Below, piece by piece: positions 18,243 to 26,885 of a stretch of 64,000 nucleotides of DNA. The notes below the pieces were generated by a model. That model had not been told where the DNA came from. It made no database searches and worked only from the letters and a program-made list of their open reading frames with translations. This stretch comes from Limobrevibacterium gyesilva (GTDB lineage Bacteria > Pseudomonadota > Alphaproteobacteria > Acetobacterales > Acetobacteraceae). Numbering within the stretch: the stretch's first letter is position 1; each line of letters starts with the position of its first letter. The translations under genes were made by a program, and so were the position numbers. The DNA is taken from positions 1-64,000 of the forward strand of contig NZ_JAPDNT010000023.1 of the NCBI RefSeq assembly GCF_025989185.1, in the 5' to 3' direction.

Positions 18243-19085
18243 GTGATCACCCGCCGCCTGTTGCTGGGCTCGGGCGTCACCGCTACCTTCGTGCTCCCGG
18301 CGACGATCGCCGCCGCCGCGCCGCCGCGCTCCTCCTCCAGGACCGCCGCGCGGCCGCCATTACCGCTGGTGCTGCTGGATCCGGGCCATGGCGGCAAGGA
18401 CCCCGGCGCCATCGGCGTCTCCGGCACGTATGAGAAGCACGTGGCGCTGGCCTCGGCGCAGGAACTGCAGCGCCAGCTCATCGCCAGCGGCCGCTATCGC
18501 GTGGAACTGACCCGCACCCGCGACGTGTTCATCCCGCTGCAGGACCGCGTCGGCATCGCCCAGCGCCGCGGCGCCGCGCTGTTCGTGTCCATGCATGCCG
18601 ATGCGCTGTCCGACCACGGCGTGCGCGGCGCCAGCGTCTACACCCTGGCCGACACCGCCTCGGACGCCCAGACCGCCGCCCTGGCGCGACGCGAGAACGC
18701 GGCCGACCGCTTCGGCGGGCCCAGCTTCCGCGATACCCCGCCGGAGGTCGCGCGCATTCTCACCAGCCTGGTGCGCCGGGAGACCCGCACCGGCTCGGCC
18801 CGCATGGCCCACAGCGTGGTCGGCGAGCTCGGCCGCGACGTGCCGCTGCTGCAGAACCCCGCGCGCCATGCCGGATTCATGGTGCTGCGCGCCGCCGACA
18901 TCCCCAGCGTGCTGGTCGAGATGGGCTTCATGTCCAACCGCCAGGACGAGGCGGCGCTGCGCCGGCCCGATCACCGCGCTCGCGTCGCCGCCGCCATGAA
19001 ACGGGCGGTGGACGCCTATTTCGCCCATGCCGGCCCCGCGCCGGCCGGCCCCTTGCAGCCCGGCGCCGCACGCACGACTGGTTAG
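18243..19085 (+). CDS. amiC: N-acetylmuramoyl-L-alanine amidase (AmiC-type, Tat-exported)
   Basis: A 280-residue zinc amidase that cleaves the bond between MurNAc and the stem peptide during daughter-cell separation. The N-terminus ITRRLLLGSGVTATFVLPATIA is a twin-arginine-type signal. The amidase_3 zinc ligands and catalytic residues are seen as LLDPGHGGKD (His), YEKHVAL (Glu), FVSMHAD (His) and VLVEMGFMSN (Glu). The GTG at 18243 is chosen because AAGGA lies 10 bases upstream; a GTG at 18222 would add seven residues. No AMIN targeting domain is present. The order rne-amidase-PBP1A-prfB is familiar from alphaproteobacteria. Confidence 0.88.
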   Translation: MITRRLLLGSGVTATFVLPATIAAAAPPRSSSRTAARPPLPLVLLDPGHGGKDPGAIGVSGTYEKHVALASAQELQRQLIASGRYRVELTRTRDVFIPLQDRVGIAQRRGAALFVSMHADALSDHGVRGASVYTLADTASDAQTAALARRENAADRFGGPSFRDTPPEVARILTSLVRRETRTGSARMAHSVVGELGRDVPLLQNPARHAGFMVLRAADIPSVLVEMGFMSNRQDEAALRRPDHRARVAAAMKRAVDAYFAHAGPAPAGPLQPGAARTTG

Positions 19086-19131
19086 TGCACGGCGCTACCG
19101 CGCCATCCCCGATTTGGTGTAACTGAACAGC

Positions 19132-21726
19132 ATGACCGAGCCCCTGACTGCGGGCGAGCCACTCGCCCCCCAGCCCGGCCGGCGGCGCGAGGCACCCCAG
19201 GCCAAACCGCCAGCCCCCCCGAAGCGCCCCCGCCGGTTCAGCTGGCTGGGGCGGCTGTTCGGCACGTTGCTCGGGCTGATGCTGGTGGCGGGCGCCGGCG
19301 GCGGCATCGTGCTGTATGCCGCCTACAAGAAATTCAGCGCCGACCTGCCGGATATCGACGGCCTGCAACATTACCAGCCGCGGGTGATGAGCCGGCTTTA
19401 TGCCGGCGACTCGCGCCTGCTCGCTGAACTGGCCACCGAGCGGCGCATCTTCGTGCCGTCCAGCGCCATCCCCGACATCGTCAAGCGCGCCTTCATCTCG
19501 GCCGAGGACCAGAACTTCTTCATCCATCGCGGCGTGGACCCGATCGCCATCGTCCGCGCCGCAGTGACTGACCTGCAGCAATACGGCCAGGGCCGCCGGC
19601 CGGTCGGCGCCTCCACCATCACCCAGCAGGTCGCCAAGAACATGCTGCTGGGCAACGAGGTGTCGCTGGCGCGCAAGGCGCGTGAGGCGATCCTGGCGAT
19701 CCGCATCGACGAAAGCCTGAGCAAGGACCGCGTCCTCGAACTGTATCTGAACGAGATCTACCTGGGCCTGCAGTCCTATGGCGTGGCCGCCGCGGCGCAG
19801 GCCTATTTCAACAAGTCGCTGGACCAGCTGACGCTGCCCGAGGCCGCCTTCCTGGCGGCGCTGCCGAAGGCGCCCAACAACTACAATCCGTTCCGCTTCC
19901 CCGACGCCGCCAAGGGGCGCCGCGACTGGGTGATCGACCGCATGGCCGAGGACCGCGCGATCACCGCCGAGCAGGCGGCCGCGGCCAAGGCCACGCCGAT
20001 CACGCCCTCGCCATTCCGCCGGCCGGAGACGGTGGCCGGCGGCGACTACTTCGCCGAGGAAGTCCGCCGGCAGATGGTCGACCGGTTCGGCGCCGACCAG
20101 ACCACGCAGGGCGGGCTGGTGGTGCAGACGACGCTGGACCCGGTGCTGCAGGCAGCGGCCGACAAGGCCCTGCACGATGGGCTGATCCGCTACGACCAGC
20201 GCCGCGGCGGCTGGCGCGGCGCGGTCGCGCATGTCGATGGCGGCGCCACTTTGCGGCAGACCTGGGCCAACGCCCTGGCGCAGCAGGCCCGCCCGGCCGG
20301 GATGCTGCCGGAATGGCGGCTCGCGATCGTGACCGAAACCACCGACGCCGAGGCGAAGCTGGGCTTCGTGGAGCGTCCGTCCGGTGCTGCCGCCGGCCAG
20401 CCGCGCGTGCTGCCCATGCTGCTGTCCGACCTCGGCTGGGCCCGGCCGGTACGCGACGGCAAGCCCGGCGCCGCGCCGCGCCGGATCAGCGACGTCGTGC
20501 AGGTCGGCGATATCGTCATGGCCGAGCTGGTGGCCGCCACGCCGGCAGTGCCCGGCCGCGCGCCGGCCCGGCCGGAGCGGCTGCTGCTGCGGCAGATTCC
20601 GCAGGTCCAGGGCGCGCTGGTGTCGCTCGATCCCGCCACCGGCCGGGTGCTGGCCATGTCCGGCGGCTGGAGCTTCGAGCTCAGCCAGTTCAACCGCGCC
20701 ACCCAGGCGAACCGGCAGCCCGGCTCCAGCTTCAAGCCCTATGTCTACCTGACCGCGCTGGAACACGGCGTCTCGCCGTCGCAGCGCTTCCTCGACGCGC
20801 CGTTCGTCGTCGACCAGGGCGCGGCGGGCAAGTGGCGGCCGGGCAACTACGAGCTCGACTTCAACGGGCCGATGCCGTTGCGCGTGGCGCTGGAGAAGTC
20901 GCGCAATCTCGTGACCATCCGCGTCGCCGACCGCATCGGGATGGAGGCGGTGGCGCAGACCGCGATCGGCTTCCACGTGGTCGACAACATGCCGCGCGTG
21001 CTGCCGGCCGCGCTGGGCGCCGTCGAGACCACCGTGCTGCGGCAGGCCGCCGGCTATGCCGGCTTCGCCGCCGGCGGCAAGGAGGTCACGCCGACCCTGA
21101 TCGACAGCGTGCAGGACCGCGACGGCAAGGTGATCTGGCGCGCGTCCGGGCCCGGCACGCCGCTGGACTGCACCGGCTGCAACGACCCCGCCCAGCCGCC
21201 GCAGCTCACCGACACGCGCAAGCAGGTGGTCGATCCCGACAGCACCTTCCAGCTGGTGACGATGATGCAGGGCGTGGTGCAGCGCGGCACCGGTGTTGCC
21301 GCCGGGGCCGGCCTGAACCGCGCCATCGCCGGCAAGACCGGCACCAGCCAGGACTTCAATGACTCCTGGTTCGTGGGCTTCACCCCGGATCTCGTCACCG
21401 CCGTCTGGGTCGGCTTCGACACCCCGACCTCGCTCGGCAACAACGAGACGGGTTCCAGCAATGGCGCCCCGATCTGGCACGACTTCATGGCCGTGGCGCT
21501 GAAGACCCGCCCCAACCTGAAATTCATCCCGCCGCCGGGCGTCACCATGGCCAGCTGGGACACCGGTTGGGGGACCGTGACCGACGCGTTCAAGCCCGAC
21601 CAGACACCCGGCGCCTCCGGCCCGATCGGCAGTGGCGGGGGCGGCGCGGCGGGTCCGGCGGCCGCGTCCGACGGCGCCCCGCCGGAGGCCGCCGGGGTCG
21701 ACAGCGGCCTGGGCGGGCTGTATTGA
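19132..21726 (+). CDS. mrcA: Bifunctional penicillin-binding protein 1A
   Basis: An 864-residue class A PBP that polymerises glycan strands and cross-links peptides. A proline-rich cytoplasmic tail (1-35) and one membrane anchor (GLMLVAGAGGGIVLYAAY) precede the GT51 glycosyltransferase domain (AEDQNFFIHRGVD and GASTITQQVAKNMLLG). The transpeptidase domain has SxxK in PGSSFKPYVYLTA, SRN in EKSRNLVTI and KTG in AGKTGTSQDFNDSW. The C-terminus ends in a Gly/Ala-rich tail. It lies 46 bp after the amidase gene and is probably cotranscribed with it. All catalytic motifs are intact. Confidence 0.96.
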   Translation: MTEPLTAGEPLAPQPGRRREAPQAKPPAPPKRPRRFSWLGRLFGTLLGLMLVAGAGGGIVLYAAYKKFSADLPDIDGLQHYQPRVMSRLYAGDSRLLAELATERRIFVPSSAIPDIVKRAFISAEDQNFFIHRGVDPIAIVRAAVTDLQQYGQGRRPVGASTITQQVAKNMLLGNEVSLARKAREAILAIRIDESLSKDRVLELYLNEIYLGLQSYGVAAAAQAYFNKSLDQLTLPEAAFLAALPKAPNNYNPFRFPDAAKGRRDWVIDRMAEDRAITAEQAAAAKATPITPSPFRRPETVAGGDYFAEEVRRQMVDRFGADQTTQGGLVVQTTLDPVLQAAADKALHDGLIRYDQRRGGWRGAVAHVDGGATLRQTWANALAQQARPAGMLPEWRLAIVTETTDAEAKLGFVERPSGAAAGQPRVLPMLLSDLGWARPVRDGKPGAAPRRISDVVQVGDIVMAELVAATPAVPGRAPARPERLLLRQIPQVQGALVSLDPATGRVLAMSGGWSFELSQFNRATQANRQPGSSFKPYVYLTALEHGVSPSQRFLDAPFVVDQGAAGKWRPGNYELDFNGPMPLRVALEKSRNLVTIRVADRIGMEAVAQTAIGFHVVDNMPRVLPAALGAVETTVLRQAAGYAGFAAGGKEVTPTLIDSVQDRDGKVIWRASGPGTPLDCTGCNDPAQPPQLTDTRKQVVDPDSTFQLVTMMQGVVQRGTGVAAGAGLNRAIAGKTGTSQDFNDSWFVGFTPDLVTAVWVGFDTPTSLGNNETGSSNGAPIWHDFMAVALKTRPNLKFIPPPGVTMASWDTGWGTVTDAFKPDQTPGASGPIGSGGGGAAGPAAASDGAPPEAAGVDSGLGGLY

Positions 21727-21771
21727 GCGCACCCCTTTTTCGTCGCCCACACTCATTCGAAGCACGGGACC

Positions 21772-22903
21772 ATGTCCGCTGAATCCGACGCCCTCAACGA
21801 GCAGATCAAGCAGTCCGTCGCACTGCTGAGGAGGCATCTTTGACTGGGATGCCGCGATTGCCCGCCTCGACGAACTGAACCACCGCGCCGAGGACCCCGC
21901 CCTCTGGAACGATGCCGCCGCCGCCCAGGTGCTGATGCGCGAGCGCAACCGGCTGGCCGCCCAGATCGAGGGCGTGCGCAAGCTGGAAGGCGACGTTGCC
22001 GACACGCTCGAACTGATCGAAATGGCCGAGGCCGAGGGCGACGCAGCCATGGTGGCCGACGGCATGGCGGCGCTGCGCGCGCTGGCCGAGGAAGCCAAGC
22101 GCCGCGAGATCGAAAGCCTGCTGTCCGGCGAGGCCGACGGCAATGACTGCTATGTCGAGATCAACGCCGGCGCCGGCGGGACCGAGGCGCAGGACTGGGC
22201 CGAGATGCTGATGCGCATGTATGTCCGCTGGGCCGAGAAGCACGGCTACAAGGCGCAGCTGCTGGAACAGAGCGAAGGCGAGCAGGCCGGCATCAAGTCC
22301 GCGACCCTTCAGATCAGCGGCCCCAACGCCTATGGCTGGCTGAAGACCGAGGCCGGCGTGCACCGCCTGGTGCGCATCAGCCCGTTCGACGCCGCCGCCC
22401 GCCGCCAGACCAGCTTCGCCAGCGTCTGGGTCTATCCGGTGGTGGACGACAACATCGAGATCGAGATCAACGAGAACGACCTGCGCGTCGACACCTACCG
22501 GGCCTCCGGCGCCGGCGGCCAGCACGTGAACAAGACGGAATCGGCGATCCGCCTCACCCATCTCCCCTCGGGCATCGTGGTCGCCTGCCAGACCGACCGC
22601 AGCCAGCACCGCAACCGCGCCACCGCCATGGGGATGCTGAAGGCGCGGCTGTACGAGGCCGAGCTGCAGAAGCGCGAAGCCGCCGCCACGGCGCAGGAGA
22701 ACGCCAAGACCGAGATCGGCTGGGGCCACCAGATCCGCAGCTACGTGCTGGCGCCCTATCAGCTGGTGAAGGACCTGCGCACCAACGTGGAGAAAGGCAA
22801 CCCGGACGCGGTGCTGGACGGCGACCTCGACGCCTTCATGGCCGCCGCCCTCGCCGCCCGCGTCGGCGCCACCCGCAGCGAGGCTTCGGCCCAGGCCCAG
22901 TAG
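21772..22903 (+). CDS. prfB: Peptide chain release factor 2, with programmed +1 frameshift
   Basis: RF2 (376 residues after frameshifting) releases the chain at UGA and UAA. Translation starts at the ATG at 21772, runs 23 codons to CTT, and meets an in-frame TGA at 21841-21843. Skipping T21841 enters the long frame ([17 protein letters not shown]...), which continues to 22903. Downstream motifs are intact: the RF2 stop-recognition tripeptide SPF in [15 protein letters not shown] and the catalytic GGQ in [16 protein letters not shown]. It is autoregulated by RF2 abundance: a shortage favours the shift. An annotation starting at 21929 would miss the first 52 residues. Confidence 0.95.
21829..21844 (+). 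promoter_or_regulatory. prfB recoding site (SD-like element, slip codon and UGA)
   Basis: AGGAGG-CAT-CTT-TGA-C. A perfect internal Shine-Dalgarno (21829-21834) stands three bases before the CTT slip codon (21838-21840) and the TGA stop followed by C. This is the same arrangement as the enterobacterial prfB site, with an even stronger SD. Confidence 0.95.
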
Positions 22904-22981
22904 GCCCACGCCCAGCAGGCAATGGCTGAAACGATCCGCGGGCGTTAATCTACGGCCCCATCACGCTGCGGAGGCAGCACG

Positions 22982-24529
22982 ATGCGCGGTGCGGAGACAC
23001 GCTACGCCAAGAGCGGCGACGTCCACATTGCCTATCAGGTGCTGGGGCGTGGGCCGATCGACATCGTCTTCGTCCAGGGCTTCATCTCGAATCTCGAGGT
23101 GCAGTGGGAGGAGCCTGGGCTCGCGCACCTGCTGAACCGGCTGGCCGCGATCGGGCGGCTGATCCTGTTCGACAAGCGCGGCTCCGGGCTCAGCGACCGC
23201 GTCGCCGAGATGCCGACGCTGGAGACGCGCATGGACGACGTGCGCGCGGTGCTGGATGCCGCCCGCTCCCGCCAGGCCGTGCTGATCGGGGCGTCCGAGG
23301 GCGGGCCGATGGCCATCCTGTTCGCGGCGACCTATCCCGGGCGCACGCGCGCCCTGGTGCTGTACGGCGCCTATGCGCATTTCCTCACCTGGGTGCTGTC
23401 GCGCCAACAGGTGGAGGCGTTCGTGGCCGCGGCCGACCGGGACTGGGGCTCGGGCGGCAGCCTGAAGAGCTTCGCGCCGGGCCTGCTGGGCGATGCGCGG
23501 TTCCGCGACTGGTGGGCGCGGTTCGAGCGGCTCGGCGCCAGCCCCGCCGCCGCCATGGCGCTGGCCCGCATGAACAGCGAGATCGACGTGCGCCCGGTGC
23601 TGCCGGCGGTGCGCGTGCCGACCCTGGTGATCCATCGCCGCAACGACGTGCGCGTGAACATCGCCGCCGGCCGCTACCTCGCCGCGCATATCGCCGGCGC
23701 GCGCTATGTCGAGGTGGACGGGAGCGACCATCCGATCTGGGTGGGCGACACCGACAGCGTCGTGGACGAGATCGAGACCTTCCTGACCGGTGCGCGCCCG
23801 GCAGCCGCCGTGAACCGGCTGCTGTCCACCGTGCTGGCCATCGACATCGCCGACGCCGCGCGCTGCGTGGCCCATGCCGGCGACCGCCGCTGGCTGGAGA
23901 CGCTGGGCCGCTTCCGCAGCATCGTCGCGGAGCAGATCGCGCGGTTCCAGGGCCGCGCGCTGGAGCCCGGCCGCGCCGGCGCGCTGGCGATCTTCGACGG
24001 CCCGACCCGTGCGGTGCGCTGCGCCATCGCCGTCCGCGACGCCGCCGGCGAGCTGGGGCTGGAAGTGCGCGCCGGCGTGCACACGGGCGAGATCGAGATC
24101 GAGGGCGATGCGGTCGGCGGCATCGCCCTGCACGTCGCCGACCGCATCGCCGCCGCCGCGCGCCCGGGCGACGTGCTGGTGTCCGGCACGGTGCGCGACC
24201 TGGTGATCGGCGCGCCGCTGCAGTTCTCCGAGCGCGGCGAATGCGCGCTGGAGGGGGTGGTGGACCGCATCCGGCTGCTGGCCGTGATCGACCGGCCGGA
24301 GCCCGCGCCCACCGTGCCCGCCGACCATCCGGCGCTGCGGGCGCTGAGCCCGCGCGAGGGCGAGATTCTGGACCTGGTGGCGCGCGGCCTGACCAACCCG
24401 GCCATCGCCGACGCGCTGGCGCTCAGTGAGCACACCGTGAAGCGGCATGTCGCCAACATCCTGCTGAAGCTCGACCTGCCGACCCGCTCGGCGGCCGCCG
24501 CGTTCCTGGCGACCGCGCTGCGCCGGTGA
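22982..24529 (+). CDS. Three-domain fusion: alpha/beta hydrolase - class III cyclase-like - LuxR HTH
   Basis: A 515-residue protein with three recognisable parts. Residues 1-265 are an alpha/beta hydrolase with nucleophile elbow IGASEGG (Ser105) and a plausible acid/His pair near RRNDVRV and GSDHPIWVGD. Residues about 275-435 resemble a class III adenylate/guanylate cyclase domain: TVLAIDIADA for the first metal Asp, then LEVRAGVHTGEIE and PGDVLVSGTVRDLV. The second-metal TTGDG motif reads EPGRAG, so catalysis is doubtful. Residues about 440-515 form a LuxR HTH (LSPREGEILDLVARGLTNPAIA, HTVKRHVANIL). It may be a ligand-sensing transcription regulator that uses hydrolase and cyclase folds as sensors. 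The target is unknown; the methyltransferase gene follows. Confidence 0.85.
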   Translation: MRGAETRYAKSGDVHIAYQVLGRGPIDIVFVQGFISNLEVQWEEPGLAHLLNRLAAIGRLILFDKRGSGLSDRVAEMPTLETRMDDVRAVLDAARSRQAVLIGASEGGPMAILFAATYPGRTRALVLYGAYAHFLTWVLSRQQVEAFVAAADRDWGSGGSLKSFAPGLLGDARFRDWWARFERLGASPAAAMALARMNSEIDVRPVLPAVRVPTLVIHRRNDVRVNIAAGRYLAAHIAGARYVEVDGSDHPIWVGDTDSVVDEIETFLTGARPAAAVNRLLSTVLAIDIADAARCVAHAGDRRWLETLGRFRSIVAEQIARFQGRALEPGRAGALAIFDGPTRAVRCAIAVRDAAGELGLEVRAGVHTGEIEIEGDAVGGIALHVADRIAAAARPGDVLVSGTVRDLVIGAPLQFSERGECALEGVVDRIRLLAVIDRPEPAPTVPADHPALRALSPREGEILDLVARGLTNPAIADALALSEHTVKRHVANILLKLDLPTRSAAAAFLATALRR

Positions 24530-24625
24530 TGGCTCCATCGGGCCATGGCCGGCATGGCCCATATGAGCGAAGCACCGCAGGCTGGCCGTCCCTAACCTCG
24601 CGCACAACGCCAGGGGGAGGATGCC

Positions 24626-25693
24626 ATGCCGACAGCCGCACCGGACGAAACCCGTCTCAACGCCTTCGTCGGCCGCATGCTCGACGACATGGGGGCGACG
24701 CTGAACGCCTCGCTGGCCCTCGTCGGCGACAGGCTCGGGCTGTATCGCGCCATGGCCGAGGCGGGGCCGGTGACGCCGGCCGAGCTTGCGGCGCGCACCG
24801 GCACCGTGGAGCGCATGGTGCGCGAGTGGCTCGCCGCCCAGGCCGCATCGGGCTATGTCGCCTACGACGCGCAGGCCGGCCGCTACACGCTGCCGCCGGA
24901 GCAGGCGATGGTGTTCGCCAACGAGGACAGCCCGGTGTTCCTGGCCGGGTTCTTCGACATCGCCGCGGCGGCCTTCCGCGGCGCGGACAAGATCGAGAAC
25001 GCCTTTCGCAGCGGCCGCGGCGTCGGCTGGCACGAGCAGCACCGCTGCCTGTTCTGCGGCACCGAGCGGTTCTTCCGCACCAGCTACAAGCACCATCTGG
25101 TGCAGGAATGGATCCCCGCACTCGACGACGTGGCGGCGAGGCTGGAGCGTGGCGGGCGCGTCGCCGATGTCGGCTGCGGGCATGGCGCCTCGACCATCAT
25201 CATGGCGCAGGCCTATCCGAATGCGCGATTCACAGGCTTCGACTACCACGCCCCGTCCATCGAGGCGGCGCGTGCGGCCGCACAGGAGGCGGGCGTGGCC
25301 GACCGCGTGAGCTTCGAGGTCGCGGCGGCCAAACAGTTCCCGGGCACGGGCTACGACCTTGTGGCGTTCTTCGACTGCCTGCATGACATGGGCGATCCCG
25401 TCGGCGCGGCGGAGCACGTGAAATCGGCGCTGGCGCCCGACGGCACCTGGATGATCGTCGAGCCGATGGCCGGCGACCGGCTGACCGACAACTTCAATCC
25501 GGTGGGCCGGATCTACTACGCGGCCTCGACCATGATCTGCACGCCGGCCTCGATGTCCCAGGAGGTCGGGCTCGGGCTCGGCGCCCAGGCGGGGCCGGCA
25601 CGGCTGCGGGATGTGGTGACGCAGGCGGGCTTCACGCGCTTCCGCCAGGCCACGGCGACGCCGTTCAACATGGTGCTGGAGGCGCGGATCTGA
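24626..25693 (+). CDS. SAM-dependent methyltransferase with N-terminal winged helix
   Basis: A 355-residue class I methyltransferase. The first 90 residues form a dimerisation-type winged helix (TPAELAARTGTVERMVREWLAA), followed by the Rossmann core with motif I VADVGCGHG and an acidic ribose-binding residue in FTGFDYHAPSI. Later motifs are YDLVAFFDCLHDMGDP and WMIVEPMAGDR. The architecture is that of small-molecule O-/C-methyltransferases rather than RNA or DNA enzymes. The start has a GGGGGAGG box upstream. It sits 96 bp after the LuxR-fusion gene, so it could be its target. The substrate is unknown. Confidence 0.85.
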   Translation: MPTAAPDETRLNAFVGRMLDDMGATLNASLALVGDRLGLYRAMAEAGPVTPAELAARTGTVERMVREWLAAQAASGYVAYDAQAGRYTLPPEQAMVFANEDSPVFLAGFFDIAAAAFRGADKIENAFRSGRGVGWHEQHRCLFCGTERFFRTSYKHHLVQEWIPALDDVAARLERGGRVADVGCGHGASTIIMAQAYPNARFTGFDYHAPSIEAARAAAQEAGVADRVSFEVAAAKQFPGTGYDLVAFFDCLHDMGDPVGAAEHVKSALAPDGTWMIVEPMAGDRLTDNFNPVGRIYYAASTMICTPASMSQEVGLGLGAQAGPARLRDVVTQAGFTRFRQATATPFNMVLEARI

Positions 25694-25884
25694 GACCGGC
25701 GGAATCGCGCGCCGGGTCGGTGGGGCAGAACAAAGACTCATCAGCGGTCATCCCTCCTGTCCGGTATGGGTGGCATCGGTCCCGCCGCGCTTTATAAGGA
25801 GGAGATAGGGGTCGGATTCCGGCGAGCCTGCCGTGCGGCCTTCCGCTTCATGCCTGGCGTCGAACGCAGGGAGGCCAGGGCACG

Positions 25885-26820
25885 ATGCAGGATCACCCCA
25901 GGATGACCGTCGCCGAATGGGGGTTGCTCCTGCTGCTTTCGCTGCTGTGGGGCGGCTCGTTCTTCTTCTCGAAGATTGCCGTGCAGGAGGTGCCGCCGTT
26001 CAGCGTGGTGCTGGCCCGCGTCGGCATCGCCGCCGCGGCGTTGGGTCTCTATCTGCGGGTGCGCCGGCTGTCCGTGCCGCGGTCGCTGTCCGCCTGGGGC
26101 GCGTTCGCCGGGATGGGCGCGCTCAACAATCTGATCCCGTTCAGCCTGATCTTCTGGGGCCAGACGGCCATCGCCAGCGGGCTGGCGTCCATCCTCAATG
26201 CCACGACACCGGTCTTCTCCATCCTGGTCGCCCACTTCCTCACGACTGACGAGAAACTTTCCGCGAACAAGATGGCCGGGATCGTGCTGGGCATCGCAGG
26301 TGTGATCGCGCTCGTCGGCGCGGACGCACTGACCGGCTCCGGCCGCTCGTTGCTGGCCATGCTGGCGTGCCTCGGCGCGGCGCTGTCCTACGGGTTTGCC
26401 AACGTGTTCGGGCGCCGGTTCCGGCGCATGGGCGTCGCGCCGGCGGTGGGCGCCTTCGGGCAGATCACCGCCACGGCGATCATGATGACGCCGATCGCCC
26501 TGGTCTTCGACACGCCCTGGCGTCTTCCCCCGCCCAGCGCGCCGGTATGGGCCGCGCTGGTGGGCCTGGCGCTGCTGTCGACGGCCCTGGCCTACGTCAT
26601 CTTCTTTCGCATTCTCGCGCGCGCCGGTGCCACCAACATCTCTCTCGTGACACTCCTGGTGCCGGTCAGCGCGATCCTGCTGGGCAGCGTCGTCCTCGGC
26701 GAGCGTCTGTCGGCCGTTCAGCTCGCAGGCATGGCGCTCATCGGCCTCGGACTCGTCACCATTGACGGGCGCGTATGGAATGCCGGCCGGCTTGCGGGTG
26801 CGCCGCCTCGCAGCCGTTAG
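25885..26820 (+). CDS. EamA/DMT-superfamily transporter
   Basis: A 311-residue membrane protein with about ten helices in two EamA repeats. Signatures are LLSLLWGGSFFFSKIAV at the N-terminus, FWGQTAIASGLASILNATTPVF in the first repeat and VVLGERLSAVQLAGMALIGLG near the C-terminus. It is most like putative amino-acid or metabolite exporters. The ATG at 25885 is preceded by AGGGAGGCC. It is the second EamA gene in the window and is not closely similar to the one at 4919-5800. It is convergent with the following solute-binding protein gene. Confidence 0.86.
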   Translation: MQDHPRMTVAEWGLLLLLSLLWGGSFFFSKIAVQEVPPFSVVLARVGIAAAALGLYLRVRRLSVPRSLSAWGAFAGMGALNNLIPFSLIFWGQTAIASGLASILNATTPVFSILVAHFLTTDEKLSANKMAGIVLGIAGVIALVGADALTGSGRSLLAMLACLGAALSYGFANVFGRRFRRMGVAPAVGAFGQITATAIMMTPIALVFDTPWRLPPPSAPVWAALVGLALLSTALAYVIFFRILARAGATNISLVTLLVPVSAILLGSVVLGERLSAVQLAGMALIGLGLVTIDGRVWNAGRLAGAPPRSR

Positions 26821-26885
26821 CTGTCGCGGCCATGGAGGCTGTCCCTGTTTGACGCGCCGATGGGCGGCGTTCCGCTCCCGGTGCA

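Noticed and set aside
18928-22143. Minus-strand frame of more than 1000 codons opposite mrcA and prfB
   Set aside because: High GC keeps the antisense frame open; the sequence is Arg/Gly/His-rich shadow with no motifs, and both plus-strand genes are certain.
22961-25741. Long minus-strand frame opposite the LuxR fusion and methyltransferase
   Set aside because: No family sequence; a shadow of two clear plus-strand genes.
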